Source: Leptodactylus fallax (taxonomy: Eukaryota; Chordata; Amphibia; Anura; Leptodactylidae). Taken from it: a stretch of DNA of 64,000 nt. Every line of letters starts with the position of its first letter. Within the stretch, counting starts at the first letter, position 1. The position numbers and the translations under genes were made by a program. Positions 46,138 to 58,019 of this stretch are shown piece after piece. Location: contig CAMRHE010000355.1 in the NCBI GenBank assembly GCA_947044405.1, forward strand, positions 1,502,501 through 1,566,500, read 5' to 3'. The notes under the pieces were generated by a model, which worked only from the letters and a program-made list of their open reading frames with translations, was not told the origin of the DNA and did not search any database.

Positions 46138-46803
46138 GACAAGACCATCACTTGTAAAACATCTAACTAAAGATGGGAATGTGGTGGTCCTGGACTGTCA
46201 AACATATTACCATATGTATACACAGCTGCTGTCTGATGGTCAGGGGTATGAGATTGTGAATTGTCACAGCTATTGAATGATCTCAAAGCACTGTTCACCT
46301 CAGCAAAGGCCCAAGACCTGATCAGTGATTCTGAGATTGATTTTATTTTCCAGTGTCACCCTGTGATGGTAACTTTCTATACCCTATCCAAAATTCACAA
46401 GGGCATTTCCCCCCCCCTCCAAAGGATTACCCCATTGTTCCTGGGACCACTTACAGGTATGGGACTTTATAAGTTATAAGTGGAGTAATCTACAAGGCTA
46501 CATGTGGTTGTGACCTGGAGTACATAGGTAAAACACAAAGAGAATTTCGCAAAAAAGTGGATGACCATCTGGGGAACATCGCACACCAACCAACGTCAAG
46601 CCCCTTGGCTCGCCATGTTAATACACATCACAATGGAAATTTCACTGCGATAACCTTTATGGGTATCGATCTGCTACATCCAGGGCCTCAAGGACGCATT
46701 TGGGATAAGAAAATATTACGGAGGGAAACTAACTAGGTATTGTATTCAGTTAGTTAGCCCTAAAGGCCTCAATGAACAGTTATCCTTTAGCTGTTTCATA
46801 TAA
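46138..46803 (+). pseudogene. Penelope-like element relic with GIY-YIG domain
   Basis: Blocks in order: a GNVVVLDCQTYY-like motif near 46173-46210 and FYTLSKIHKGISPPLQ (46375-46425), matching the start of the Penelope reverse transcriptase. The catalytic palm is missing. The endonuclease region then reads VIYKATCGCDLEYIGKTQ, SPLARHVNTHH and KKILRRET (46486-46735). The Trp after RRET is now TAG, and SPKGLNEQLSFSCFI ends at 46803 in a shifted frame. Most of the reverse transcriptase has been deleted between the two parts. Confidence 0.87.
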
Positions 46804-47107
46804 GTTTATGAGACGTAGCTAATGCAGTGGTTTACATCATCCATGCATAATATTAACCTATGTGCAGGTTATATTACATACAGTATACTGTTCTATTCTA
46901 AATCATCCAATCTTCCACTATATTGCCCCTCTTTGGGTAGTATCTTATCCCTGTCTCCTACCTTTTTGCATATATAATCTTTTGGATATATATCACATAA
47001 TTTATATTCCTCATGTTTGTACACTTCTTTATTAATGTCCCTCTACACATTCGCTTTATATTTTGTGGACCAGGAACATTTGATTATTTTCATCCGCCAG
47101 TTCCTAT

Positions 47108-47484
47108 CTGATACAATTCTATTCGATCCGAATTAATTCAAGGCAAATAAACAGCTATTTCTGGCTGCAGAGAGCCGGGGTGGGAGGGTGGGCGGCAAAA
47201 TGGCGGAAGCCCTTGGATGCCGCGGTCATGTCTCTCTCTCTCTCTCTCTCTCCAGCACGGACAACTTTTATTCATGTGGAAGGATCTGCTAACAAGCAAA
47301 GACACGCCTACCCAATCACATCACTAGAAAATATCATGTGGCCGTCTGATGTCACAAAGGTCAATAATAAATATTCGTTATCGCGAAGCATCAGGAAATC
47401 CGGATTCCATGCGAATCAAATATTTCCTGAAAATTGGATCAAATTCCGCTTCGTCAGCTTTGATTCGCTCATCTCTAGTCATGT
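47108..47484 (-). mobile_element. 'gatgagcgaa' MITE, second copy, with TC microsatellite
   Basis: The inverted copy of the 1792-2360 family ends 'tttgattcgctcatctctag' (47460-47479). 'aaatggcggaagcccttgg' (47199 on) is the complement of 2190-2212. Where copy 1 has its hairpin, this copy has a (TC)n run (47229-47252) and different sequence. The left terminus is truncated. Confidence 0.75.
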
Positions 47485-48178
47485 TTCTTGAGTCATCTAT
47501 TTTGCGGGTTCTTTTAAGCCTCTAGATAGATCCCCTGATAAGTCCCGGAGCCCCTGCACTGAAATGCGCATAGGGATAGGGAATGTATCCCTATCCTGCA
47601 TGTCCGACTTTGTTTCCAGTGAAAAAACTGGATTCGCGGCGCAGAGGGTGTAAGCACACACCCGCACATTGCTTTAAAAACCCATTCAAATGAATGGGTT
47701 TTTAAGTAATGCATCGCTAACCTTTCGCTATCCAGTGCCTATACAGTTTCCCGAGATTTTCAGGCGGATTTGTGGCGGACGGACTCCGGCGCAAGTGTGA
47801 ACCCACCCTAACAAGCATTTGCACGTCTAACACCTTAACATGGGCCACCTATCAGGAGAAAACATTCCTATGAACACTCGAATGGTCAGATAAAACTTAC
47901 ACATACAATATGTAGAAAAAAATATGTCTCAGCAAAGGAAGACCTGGATATCAGTTTTAACTTGAGAACTTGGTCAGTTACCAGGTATTATTCAGTGGAA
48001 AGGGATGTATTATCTATAATCTCCTTTTCACCTGCTTGAGAGTTGAGAGACAGTACTTCAGCACAGCCAGTACACAGTGTACAGAGCTGTCAGCTTCCAA
48101 CTCCATGCTCTGTGCAGATCCGGTGACTGCAGCAGCTAATTTGAGGGGGTGCTGGGTGTTGAACCCCCACCAATCTGA
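47485..48178. other. fragment of the 'ggctgtgttcacac' type and unassigned DNA
   Basis: 47745-47812 ('ttcaggcggatttgtggcgg' to 'agtgtgaacccaccctaac') resembles an end of the 17154 MITE. 47610-47700 has a short dyad 'aaaacccattcaaatgaatgggttttt'-like around 47688, formed by 'cccattcaaatgaatggg'. The rest is unassigned. Confidence 0.45.
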
Positions 48179-48690
48179 TCAGGGGCATAGTAACCATAGG
48201 GCCCCATAGCACAACTTATAAATGGGAACCCACTCTACCATGACCAACTTAAACAGCAAGTTCAGAACTTGAAAAGGAAACAATTATTTTGGTCTCCTTT
48301 ACACAATGGCATTATTCATATAGTGATTTTACAGTGATATATATAGTACACACAGTGATATCACAGTAACAGAATAATGCACACAGTGATGTCACAGTAC
48401 AGGAATTATGCATTCATTGATGTAACAATACAGGAATAATGCACACAGTAATGTCACAAAACAGAGATATCAGATTCAATGATGTCACAGTACAGGGATA
48501 ATGGCTGCTATGACATCATTATATGACATCATTTCTTGCATTGCGATGTCCCAGGCAATTAATGGTGCATTAATTTTTCCACTTTCATCGTCCATAGTCA
48601 TCATTAATTGTACCCTAGGTCTCAGTGGAAATGGAGTCCTTTAGTTGTTGGGCCCTATAGCAGCTGCTATGTCTGCCATTCTGGTAATTA
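48179..48690. repeat. minisatellite element with 'gtgatgtcacagtac' units
   Basis: The left tip 'caggggcatagtaaccatag' matches the hAT-like 'caggggcgtaac' group. 48335-48510 consists of about five copies of a unit of about 31 bp with 'acacagtgatgtcacagtac' and 'aggaataatgc'. It probably has the same element architecture as 33137-35510, with a different array. Non-coding. Confidence 0.65.
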
Positions 48691-49600
48691 ACACCTATGA
48701 ATGTGAGATCGATGACGATGACCTAACCTAAGGGTATACAAAACTACAAAAATATATGTGTAACACAGCCTACTTATGTGTCCGAGGTCACAGGTAGAGA
48801 TCGGTATCCAATGTTCTGATGCAAGGAAAAATATCCTTCAGATAAAGTGACATGCGTGGCAGACAAAAAATTTTAATTTTTGCTGAATTTTTATTTTTAT
48901 TTTTTACAATTTTTTGTTATCCTAAGGGAAACCATCAATATTTAGTCCTGGACAACTCCTTCAATGAAATGCTTTAGCGATTTCATTCCTAACAATTAAA
49001 CTCATGAGAACAATATAATGGGTATCATAATCAAAGTATACACTTTTATTAGAAGGCTTTACAAAACCTATTATAACTTTAACAGCTGGATAAAAGGATA
49101 ATAACATACAGCTGAATGATGAAGTATTCATGGCAGCTCCACTCACTGCGCCAATGACATCAGAAAATCAAAACCCAACAACAGGTATTCATTGTTTACC
49201 TCTGGATCCTTTATATCTGAAGTAAAGAACAGTGGTTGTTTGTGACTCATAATAATAAAAGCAAACATTAGATTATTAGCAGCTCTTTAACATAAAATAA
49301 ACTATAGAAATGCGGTTTTGATTTAGGAAGGATGACTATTCTTAATCTGTGTGACATCAATTGATGCTAATTTTAAGATTATGAATATTTATGCCATTTT
49401 TCTCAAACTGCAGAATGCAAAAATAGATATAGCACATGCAAAGGTAGGTCCTCAGTGCAGAGTAGGTTTAACTAAAGGATGCACATGGAAAATATGGAGA
49501 TTTGAAAGGTTGTAACACCTTCAATCAGTCCTATAGATAACCTCATTGTTTAAAAAATGTATCAGACTTGATACATATACTGAAAAATGTTGCTTGATAC
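48691..49600. other. unassigned sequence
   Basis: No gene recognised. A lone TTAA-family terminus 'tcctggacaactccttcaat' sits at 48946-48965. Confidence 0.4.
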
Positions 49601-49830
49601 TTAAAGAGGACCTCTCATGTTCTCTGACACCGGTGGTATTATATACCACTAGAAAGATGAGACTGTCAGCTTTGCTGGTATGCGACCCGGAGGCAGAGAT
49701 ATTGGTGCTCCTAGTTTCAGCAGTGATATCCCTCCACTGTTAGAAGGGCGGGCCTTACAGCCTAGAGTCATCGCTGGGCTGTAGAGACACCCACCCCCTT
49801 TCATAGCCTTCAATGAATGAGGCCTAAAGG
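49600..49830. repeat. possible half-MITE
   Basis: Starts 'ttaaagaggacctctcatg', similar in form to 'ttaaagaggatctgtcacc' at 12541. The sequence ends where the next TTAA-type end ('taaagggtttttctagg', 49826) begins. No right end identified. Confidence 0.35.
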
Positions 49831-49956
49831 GTTTTTCTAGGATAAAAATAATGATGACCTAAGGATAGGTCATCAATAGTCAGATTAGTAGGGGTTCGCC
49901 ACCTGGCACTCCTATCAATCAGCAGCTGATACACAAAGAAAGGAGCTGGCAGCAGC

Positions 49957-50830
49957 AGCAAAGACTGGGCCCCACAGCAAACTTTTGACTTGGGGCCCCC
50001 CCATGGCATAGTGCCCCCTTTCCTGACCCCCACACAGTATAAAGCCCCATTTACACGTACTATAATGTCCCAAAGTGGCTCCTTCAAACAGTATAATGTC
50101 CCAAAGCAGCTCCTTCTCACAGTACAATGTCCCATAGCGACCCCTCCACACAGTATAATGTCATATACCGGCTCCTCCAAACAGTATAATGTCCCATAGC
50201 GGCTCCTCCAAACATTATAATGTCCCATAGCAGCCCCTTTACACAGTATTATGACCCATAGTGGCCCCTCCACACAGTATTATGTCCCATAGTGGTCCCT
50301 GCACAAAGTAGCAGCCTTCATACAGTATAATGTCTCACAGTATTATGTCCCATAGTGGTCCCTGCACAAAGTAGCAGCCTCCATACAGTATAATGTCTCA
50401 CAGTGGCCCCTCCACACAGTATTATATCCCATTGTGGCCCCTCCACCCAGTATTATGTCCCATTGTGGCCCCAATAGTGTTCATTGCAAATACTGCAAAA
50501 ATTTTGGGTTCAGCAGAACCCGAAATTTTTGAGGTACACCACCCACGAACTATTATACTCTGGGGTCTTTTCAGACTCCAAAGTATAATGATCGGTGGCC
50601 CAGGGGAGTGACAAACATAAAAACCAGTGGTACTTACCTCTCCTGGGCTCCACCACTGTCCTCTTCATTGATGTCACAGATGTGGGTTATGCCGTTGTCA
50701 TTATGTGTCGCGACGTCGTCCTGACCCGCGTTACGTCTTTGATGTCATTATGGGGCCTCTGATCATTATACTCTGGTGTCTGAAGAGACCCCAATGTATA
50801 ATAATATAGAGCCCTTACACAGCTACATGG
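49957..50830. mobile_element. minisatellite-bearing element, second copy
   Basis: The same module order as 33137-35510 but without the Tc1 insertion: 'gcaaacttttgacttggggc', an array of 'cagtataatgtcccatagcg' units (about 50030-50470), 'gcaaaaattttgggttcagc', 'accacccacgaactattata', and 'ggcccaggggagtgacaaac'. It gives an empty-site comparison for the Tc1 insertion at 33560. The 149-codon minus-strand ORF across the array is a repeat artefact. Confidence 0.7.
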
Positions 50831-51187
50831 AAGGAAATTTTTAAAGGGAACCGTCAGGTGGTTTTTCTATTATAAACTGGCCCCATCATGTGTCAGTAAG
50901 TAATTCCCTTTCCACTGGTGCCCCTTTGTAATCTTTCTCTTGCAGCAAAGTGATGGTATAAATGTTTGACAGCATAAAAAGTCATCTGTAAATTCTCCTA
51001 AGTAGTCACAGTAGCAAGGAGCAACTTCAGTCTAGTCATGCTGTCCTCCATGGGTGTGATTGACATCTCTCTTGTCACATATATTTTTGTAATCTGGGAT
51101 GAGCATCTCAGTTAGGGTGTGCAAATAAAGCTCTTAGCTATCTGTACTATGACATCTCCCTTGTGATGTCAGGGACTGAGGGTACCC
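50831..51187. other. unassigned sequence
   Basis: Begins 'taaagggaaccgtcaggtgg', a possible MITE end without a partner. No gene recognised. Confidence 0.35.
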
Positions 51188-51190
51188 TAA

Positions 51191-51537
51191 GGCTGTGTTC
51201 ACACGGAGTTTTTGGCAGCGGATTTTGACGCGGAATCCGCCTCAAAATCCGCCTGAAAAAACACCTCCCATTCATTTCAATGGGAGGCAGTAGTGTTTTT
51301 TTTTTTCTCTAGCGTTTTTTTTTTTCTGCTAGCGGAAAAAAAAGCAACATGACCTATCTTCAGGCGGATTCCGCCCGCGGCTCCCTCCTGATTAGGCTCA
51401 TTCATCTGGGCCTAATGAGGAGCGGGATGCCGCGACGGAATGCTGATGCACTGCATCAGTATCCCATCGCAGCAGACTGCGGCGAAAATTCCGGCGGCGG
51501 AAAATGATTTTTCATTTTCCGCCATGTGAACACACCC
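51191..51537. mobile_element. palindromic Harbinger-like MITE, copy 2
   Basis: Starts GGCTGTGTTCACACGGAG after TAA (51188-51190) and ends 'gccatgtgaacacaccc' followed by TCA, a decayed duplication. Internal 'gcggattttgacgcggaatc' and its complement, plus T runs near 51296-51330, mirror copy 1 at 17154-17506 in opposite orientation. Confidence 0.8.
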
Positions 51538-51755
51538 TCAGGGACATATCAATCATCAGGAGACATGATTAGCAATGGGACAGTGGGACTAGACAATAAA
51601 GAAAGTGAAGATAGGTTTCTGAAGATATGTGGGCAGGTTAAATAAAGAACAAAACCTAACCATAAGCATTCTCTGTCCGGACAAAGCAAAGAAATTAAAA
51701 AGTAAAAGACTGCATGTTTAAAGCCAAGGGGCTAGTTATATGTCACTCAGACGAC

Positions 51756-52053
51756 AGACTACATCAATTTTGTATCCCGACAGTTTGAGGTCAAATACAC
51801 CTTGTGCCAGAGATTAATAGCACAGAAGGTGCCTCATCTGTCATAAATAATAGTGGTTCCAAATGAGGACAGATTAGTGGCAATGGTCTTACTTAGTTAA
51901 TGACCAAACCATTGGACCACAACAATTTTGTGTCATGACAGTTTAAGGACAAAAAAACCTTGTGCCAGGGGTTAGTAGCACATCTGTCATAAATAGTGGT
52001 GGTGGTCATGACTGAAGAAAAAATAGTGGCAGTAGTCTTGTTTAGTCACTGAC
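51756..52053 (+). repeat. two-copy tandem duplication, about 145-160 bp
   Basis: Unit 1 (51756 to about 51905) and unit 2 (51915 to about 52053) share 'caattttgt' then 'gacagttt', 'accttgtgccag', 'ttaatagcac' or 'ttagtagcac', and 'catctgtcataaata', ending in 'cttagttaatgacc' versus 'tttagtcactgac'. Diverged, with small indels. Function unknown. Confidence 0.7.
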
Positions 52054-52179
52054 TAGAGCCATTTAGGTGTTGGATTCCCAATGCCCTGATACAGGTCCTA
52101 ACACTAGTATAGCTGGATAAGATGCTTGGATTCGCCTCTTGCGAGATGCGCCTTGTCCACTAAACTAAATTAGTGCTGC

Positions 52180-52400
52180 CTGGTCAGAGGAGATATTTTG
52201 CAATAGGGAATCTATCTGAGGCCCCAAAGGTATGCAGAAACAGAATACCAACGCGTTTCACCAGCATGCACTCAGCTGGAACATCAGGGGAAAAGACAGA
52301 GTATTGGTGCATACTGCTAAGCAGTCAGAATGGCAGTGTCACTGGGATAACGCAAAGTCTGGGTATATATAGGACTAGCCCCAGGAGAGCCAGAAAAACT
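52180..52400 (-). repeat. Penelope-type 3' end fragment
   Basis: 'accaacgcgtttcaccagca' (52248-52267) is the complement of the 'gaaacgcgttggt' motif near Penelope 3' ends. The neighbouring 'cagctggaacatcaggggaa' fits the same arrangement. No protein blocks nearby. Confidence 0.45.
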
Positions 52401-53044
52401 TATATTATACTTATTTGTCATTCTCTACAAAAAACATACACAAACTGCATCTTGTGAAAATCTTGATTTAGAGCTAAAGTGAGCTCTGTAACACATACAT
52501 TTGCAGAACAGAAGGATGAGTATTTAGAAACTTGAAGACATAAAAGAAACAGCTATTACACAATGTCGGAGTACTTCTATTGACCAAGGACTGTATAATG
52601 ACCCTAAAGAGAGGATATTTGTTTGCCTGAATAGCCTGATATAGTGACAGGCATTTTCTATAAATGTATTTCAATAGGTTAACTTTAGCGCAGGCCCAAG
52701 GAAAAATGTGTGATCTGTCTTGTGATTGCAGCATGTGTGAAAAATGTCACAAAGCTTATTTATTGAATTTATGTTTTCTTTCTATTACAGTCATTTCATG
52801 CAGCATTGCTGTGTGAATTCAATTTACAATATCATAGCAATTTTTATGAAGGCTGTTTTCAAGGTTTATAAGTATCAGTGTTCTATTGGTGTCATTTTTA
52901 TTCCTTGAGACATAGTATAAAAGTCCCCGTATGTCAATCACTGACAGCTTATGAAATGTTATAAATCATAAGTGGGTCTCAGCTGTTTGTAAGACATGGA
53001 TGTATAAGTGGAGGAATATTCCTACAAGTGCAGAGCTTTAGATG
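52401..53044. other. unassigned sequence
   Basis: No gene or repeat recognised. Confidence 0.4.
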
Positions 53045-53310
53045 AAATCTATATTCACACAAACGTCAAATAGCAATATTAAATTTTATGTCAGTGAATG
53101 GGGGCTATTCACATTACCATTATTTTGACGGACCGTTGTAATGGGCCATCAAAATATGTCATGTCCTATTTTGGTTTTTTTTCACGGATCCCTCCATACT
53201 CTGTAATGTAGGGGGTATCCATGAAAACGGCTACCCCTCGGGTACAAGATGACTATGAAAAATGGACATTTCTCATGGTCGTTTTGCACCTTGGCCTTTT
53301 GAATGTAGCC
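53045..53310. repeat. MITE of the 'ggctacattcac' type
   Basis: Ends 'ttttgaatgtagcctaag' with TAA at 53311-53313; the left side has 'ctatattcacacaaacgtc'. Internal 'ttttgacggaccgttgtaat' is typical of the family. Left boundary uncertain. Confidence 0.55.
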
Positions 53311-53439
53311 TAAGTTTTGTTTTGGTCTTTCTTTAGACTTAAGATTTTTGATTCCACATCTTCTTTAATTGAAAACAACAAAAGACTATTAAACCATTTT
53401 CCATTAAGCAATTTTCCCTGCAGCTTCATTGAATACATT

Positions 53440-54840
53440 AGAGACAGAGAGGGGCGAACCCCTCAGGATTCGTTTCAGGTTCAGCTGACTTGGGTCTCTG
53501 ATTTGTTTCAGGTCTAACAAGTTTGGTACAAACCACACCCAGACTAGGATGTCTAGGGCCCACCAGTGGAATTGTTTCTAGGGGCTCACCACCAGGACCC
53601 CTGCAGATCAACTGTACTGAGACAGAGTGGCTACAGGTAATAACAATGCCATGCTCCTCACCCTCCATACGATGTGCACCAATGCACTACCTAAACCCAC
53701 TGCTACACTCTGTATGGCAAGTGAACAGCCATACAATCCCGGAATTGTTAACATTACCTGTAGCTGCAATGTCCTGGAAAAGCTGATTTGCAGAGGTCCT
53801 GGCTGTCAGACCCCGGCAGATATAATATAGGGTTTATAAAAGATGGATAAACCCTTTAAAGAGGTTGTCCAGGAATTGGAGCAACCCATGTGGCAGACAG
53901 GGAGGTTTAAAATGAAAAAAAAAAAAAAGCATAAGCATAAGCATACTCACCTGTCCCCAGTGCTCCAATGTCTGCAGCCAGTGTCCATTTATTGTGCCAG
54001 TTCCTTCTTGCTGGAGTCTTGTGCCTCTTGTGACCGCTGAGACCAAATATGCTTCCTGCTCTACCATTAGCAGTACCTGGCCACTTCTTCTTGTATTTTT
54101 AACAACCGGATGAGCATAACTGGAGAGAACTGGCTGCATCACTTAACAATCCTTGCTCACGGCCTCCTCTTCCCCCTTCAGCCTTCATGTTGTGATGACG
54201 TAATGTGTGCCGTACGGGGCACCCTGGAGGCTGAAAAGGAAGACTGCAGTGAACAGAAGCAGGGATAGGTAAGTTAATAGGGGCCGTTACTGGGCCTCTG
54301 TTGCTTATTAAAAAAGCAGTGTGGATCCGTTAGGGCTCCCTAAAGGCATTGGGCCCACCGGGTATTCACCAGTACCCCTGTGGGCCAGTCCAGGCCTGAC
54401 CACACCTTAAATTGACTTAAATCATAGTGTAGAACACTCTTAGGGCTCCTAGGAGCCTATCTATCTAATTTCTAGCTCTCTAAGGCAAGCACAGCCAAAG
54501 TTATGTCAGAGTGAAAGTGACGTTATTATACTCTTTGGTCTCTTCAGACCCAGTGTATAATAGGTGCAGGCCCAGGGGAGGTGGAAAAAATAAAACAACT
54601 TTTACATTTACTTTCCCATACCTCTTTTGGGCCTCCTTGTGGTGTCTAGAGCTCTTTTGTGTCAATCACAGGTCTCAGAGGTGAACCTGGGACAATGACA
54701 TCACAGAAGAGCACCGGACTACATCAGGAAAGCACCAGATGCCGCGAAGAGGACCAAAAGAGGTAAGGGAAGGTGAGTATGATTTTTTTTTTTCATCTTC
54801 CCTGTCCCTGGGCCTTCACCTATTATACTCTGGAGTCTAA
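53440..54840. repeat. mosaic of repeat fragments
   Basis: 53445-53535 has the alternating 'gggcgaacccctcaggattc' and 'cgtttcaggttcagctg' style of the 'gatgagcgaa' family. 53852 on ('ctttaaagaggttgtccagg') is a TTAA-family end followed by an A run (53916-53929). 54520-54840 repeats the 'ggcccaggggaggtggaaaa' and 'tctggagtctaaaaa' parts of the minisatellite-bearing elements. No coding sequence is credible. Confidence 0.5.
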
Positions 54841-55590
54841 AAATAAAAAAAACTAACAATTTAGAATATTTGGATCAAATCCAGCTCTGTTCAAACTAAT
54901 TAGAGAGAGGAGTCTGACACTACTTATTTATCTTGAATTTTAAAAAATTTAAAAAAAAAAAAATGTAACCAGAATATAGAGAAGAGGGCCGGTCTTATCC
55001 TGACCCTCAGTGGTAAGTATATGTGAAATTAATGGGTGTTACAAAAACTTATCATTGTTGATTGACATACTAGAAGAGCCCCTTTCAAGTTATTTGGTGT
55101 AAGCAGATGTGTAACTGGAAAATACTGGGCTCCAAAGCACACCTTTAAAAGCCCCCACCTGCTCACATGATTGATTGTATCAAGGTAACCTGTACTGTAT
55201 GCTGTATAATATTGCCACACAGTACACCACACCGCTAATAGAACATAAAATAGTACATATACACAGACTTGCTGCCTACAAGTACACACATGTGTGCTTG
55301 TAAGGTGATGAAAGCCACTCCCATCCACATCTGTGCCTTAAGTGGACTTGTGCATTGTGCTAAAAAAGTGTTTGCTGTGTGCATTGTATGGTTCACAAAT
55401 GCTGATGACTTGCATTGTAATACCACATAATTGTATTATGCTACTCAGGGGCAGATTTAACCATAAAACAGTCCACGCAATTGTGTGGGACCCACCAAGG
55501 TGGGCTGCCTTATGATTTTTTTCTTGTCAATCGGCCTTTACCTATTTGAGTTCAAAAGGTAATGGACGATATTTACTCACCGATCCATGC
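54841..55590. other. unassigned sequence
   Basis: A-rich tract at 54940-54963. No gene recognised; the minus-strand ORFs at 55029-55426 lack motifs. Confidence 0.35.
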
Positions 55591-55880
55591 CTTCACTTTG
55601 GATCCAGGGTGTGCCAATAAAGGAGGTGATATATTGTTTTGGAGCCAGAAAAGTGGGAAATATACTGTGTACGGGCCAATATATTGTTTGGGGCCACTAA
55701 AGGAGGTGGTAAGTAAACTGTGTGGGGTCAATAAGAGTGCAATATACTGTGTGAGTGCCAATAAAGGGAATTTTATACTCTTGTGGGGGCCAGTGAAGGG
55801 GGCGTTATACTGTGTGGGGGCAAGTAAAGGGGGCGTTATACTGTGAGGGGGCAAGTAAAGTGAAGAGGGTGTGATACTTT
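55591..55880. repeat. minisatellite, reverse orientation
   Basis: About eight diverged units of roughly 30-33 bp with 'gggggcgttatactgtgtg' and 'gggccaataaaggg', the complement of units such as 'cacacagtataatgccccc'. Opposing ORFs of 93-94 codons result from the periodicity. Confidence 0.7.
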
Positions 55881-56600
55881 GTCATGTGAGAAGGTAGCCT
55901 AGCATTTTACTGGATGCTGCACTATCTTGTTCAGATTTTTTGACCTGCAGATGAGGTTCCTGTAATACATGTTCTATAGAAAAGGTGGTATGATGATCAG
56001 AGTCTATTGTGCCTATTGGTTCTGCGGTGGTGTCTTTTGCATTTCCCAAAGTACAGCCTACACATGCTGTAACTTGATGTTCTGTCACATCGGGACAGGA
56101 AAAACACACTACAATAAGAGTTTTCTCATGACTTTTGGGAGTCTGGTTCTGGGTTTCCAGGTTCTGAACAAAGAGTCCATGGAAGTCTGGCAGTCAGGGT
56201 AATGTCAGGCCAGAAACTTCCCCGAAATCAGCATAGCTATGGAAGGCTGCTGTGTTTCTGATGATGATGTAAGTTTATGATCATGATGTTTTCTGCAATG
56301 TGTTAGAAAACCTCACTCACTTGTAGGTTGTGAATATGGCCTGTTGCAGCAGCTAACCTGTGGTCTAAATCTAAGCTTACTTACAGGTTGCAGTTTTTGC
56401 CTCCATTTGATATGTCAAAAAAAAAAAAATTAAGGTATTAATATAATAATATAATATAATATATTCTGTACTGTACATTATGCCCACAGTATCTGTGCTT
56501 TATAGATACATCCTTCTGAAATGAGTCTGTTAAACTAAGATACCATAGTTTAGGCAAAACTAATAATTTACAGTTGACAATGTTCTCAAGAGTGGACATT
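55881..56600. other. unassigned sequence
   Basis: An A run at 56417-56429 and a (TATAA)n-like run near 56438-56462. No gene recognised. Confidence 0.4.
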
Positions 56601-56602
56601 TA

Positions 56603-56650
56603 TTTCTCTTACTTGTATAACCCCAACATATTCTGTAGCACTTTACAGAC
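56603..56650 (-). repeat. SINE/L2 tail fragment
   Basis: 'cttacttgtataaccccaac' and 'tattctgtagcactttacag' are the complement of the SINE tail at 45765-45810. It is cut by the adjacent L1. Confidence 0.7.
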
Positions 56651-57465
56651 ATTTTTTTAATTTCTTTATTTATATCAAATAAAACAAACATAACAAACAG
56701 TACAAAAACGGATTCCAAACAGGAAGGAGCTGGTAAACAACTCAAACATAAGAGAACAGCAGTAACACAACACAGCATGACTTATCAGGAGTGACCGCCT
56801 CTATGATGCTAAGGCATAGACAAACAATAGGAGAAAGAGGGGATGAAAGAGTGCCGAAGGCAGAGATTGAGGGAAAAAGAAAAGAGGAGAAATGGGAGGG
56901 AGAGAGAGAAAAGAGAAGGAAAGAAAAAAAAAAAGGGGGGAGGGGGAAAGGGTAAACAGTACCAGCAACCCCTCCATAGAAACAGAGCCCAACGAAAGTA
57001 ACCTATCCCATTGAGTCTCTGTAATCGTGAGAGCCTTGGAAGAGAATCCACGGTGTCCAGGCTTCAATGAAGGACTCATGCGTGTTCCGAAGACACGCAG
57101 TGAGATTCTCCATTCCCTGGATATCCTCCAACTTACAAATTCAATGGAGGAGGGAGGGCGAAGTGGGCAATTTCCAGAGCGCAGGGATGCAGGCTCTGGT
57201 GGCATTAATCAGGTGCCTTAGGGAGTATCTGCGAAAAGCATGGAGGGAATAGTCCGAGAGGTGAAGCAGGAAGAAAGTCGGCGTGCGAGGAGGGGGTAAC
57301 CTGATATACCTTGCAAATCACCCGGTGAACCCCCTCCCAGAAGTCTCTCAGCTCTGCACACTCCCAGAAGATGTGCAGTAGCATCCCCTCCGTGCCACAG
57401 CGCCAACACCTTGAAGAGGCAGACGGGAAAAATTTGTGCAAGTTGGATGGGACACGGTACAAAAA
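56645..57465 (-). mobile_element. 5'-truncated L1-type LINE, minus strand
   Basis: The T run and 'atttctttatttatatcaaa' at the left edge is the complement of the poly(A) end. The purine-rich 56870-56960 is the complement of the pyrimidine-rich 3' untranslated region seen in the L1 at 43892. The coding part is annotated separately. Truncated at about 57465, where it abuts the end of a 'ggccttagcc' MITE (57470-57521). No clear target duplication. Confidence 0.82.
57000..57465 (-). pseudogene. L1 ORF2 C-terminus with zinc knuckle
   Basis: Minus-strand frames give VPSNLHKFFPSASSRCWRCG, then TEGMLLHIFWECAELRDFWE and GVHRVICKVYQVTP. The CWRC...H....C pattern matches the knuckle-like motif in the 43892 copy. 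The frame stops at 57205 and continues shifted as INATRACIPALWKLP-type sequence to SIEFVSWRISREWRIS near 57100-57160. Inactive. Confidence 0.82.
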
Positions 57466-57702
57466 ACTGCAGAAAAATGTGCAACAAAAAATGCTGCTTT
57501 CCGCAATGTGGGGCCTTAGCCTAAAGGTGGTTCTACAAGCTATTGATTCATGGGGTGCACTTCGCTTTTCACACATGGCTTTTCCATTTTTCTTTCTTTT
57601 TTGTTAAATGCTAGGTCCTTATGCATAACACTATAGAATTCAATATGCAGTGTGTGAGCATATAACACAAAACTCTGCATAGGCAAGGCAAATGTAGTAT
57701 TA

Positions 57703-58019
57703 GGCTGGGGCCTCACGTGGTGTAAACACCGCAGCGTTTTACATTAACTGCAAAGTGGATGGGATTAGCTAATCCCATCCACACATGCTGAAAATAGTCC
57801 ACAGCGGAAATGTTCACGTTTTTGCAAATCACAGCATGTCAATTATACCTACAAAAATGCTGGTGGCTTCCGTATATGTATAATGGAAGCAGAAAATCCG
57901 CAGAGAGAAACTCTGTGGACTTTCTGTTAAAAGCGCTGCGGGAAAAACCGCAATGATATTTCGCCGTGGTTTTTCCCACAGTGCTTTTTTGCTGTGGCTT
58001 GCTACGTGGGGCCTTAGCT
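57703..58019. mobile_element. MITE with 'ctaaggccccacgt' termini, TTA-flanked
   Basis: Left GGCTGGGGCCTCACGTGG and right 'ctacgtggggccttagct' are inverted repeats with TTA at 57700-57702 and 58020-58022. Interior dyads such as 'gggattagctaatccc' (57760-57775) and 'gcagaaaatccgcagag'. A related fragment is at 25625-25770. PIF/Harbinger-like by target length. Confidence 0.75.

Noticed and set aside
49824..50273. 149-codon minus-strand ORF with repeated GHYNVWRS/GTLYCLEE-like segments
   Set aside because: It translates the minisatellite array; the periodicity keeps the frame open. Not a repeat protein.
56801..57205. 134-codon minus-strand ORF with Phe/Leu-rich C-terminus
   Set aside because: The N-terminal part is L1 ORF2 and the rest is its pyrimidine-rich 3' untranslated region.
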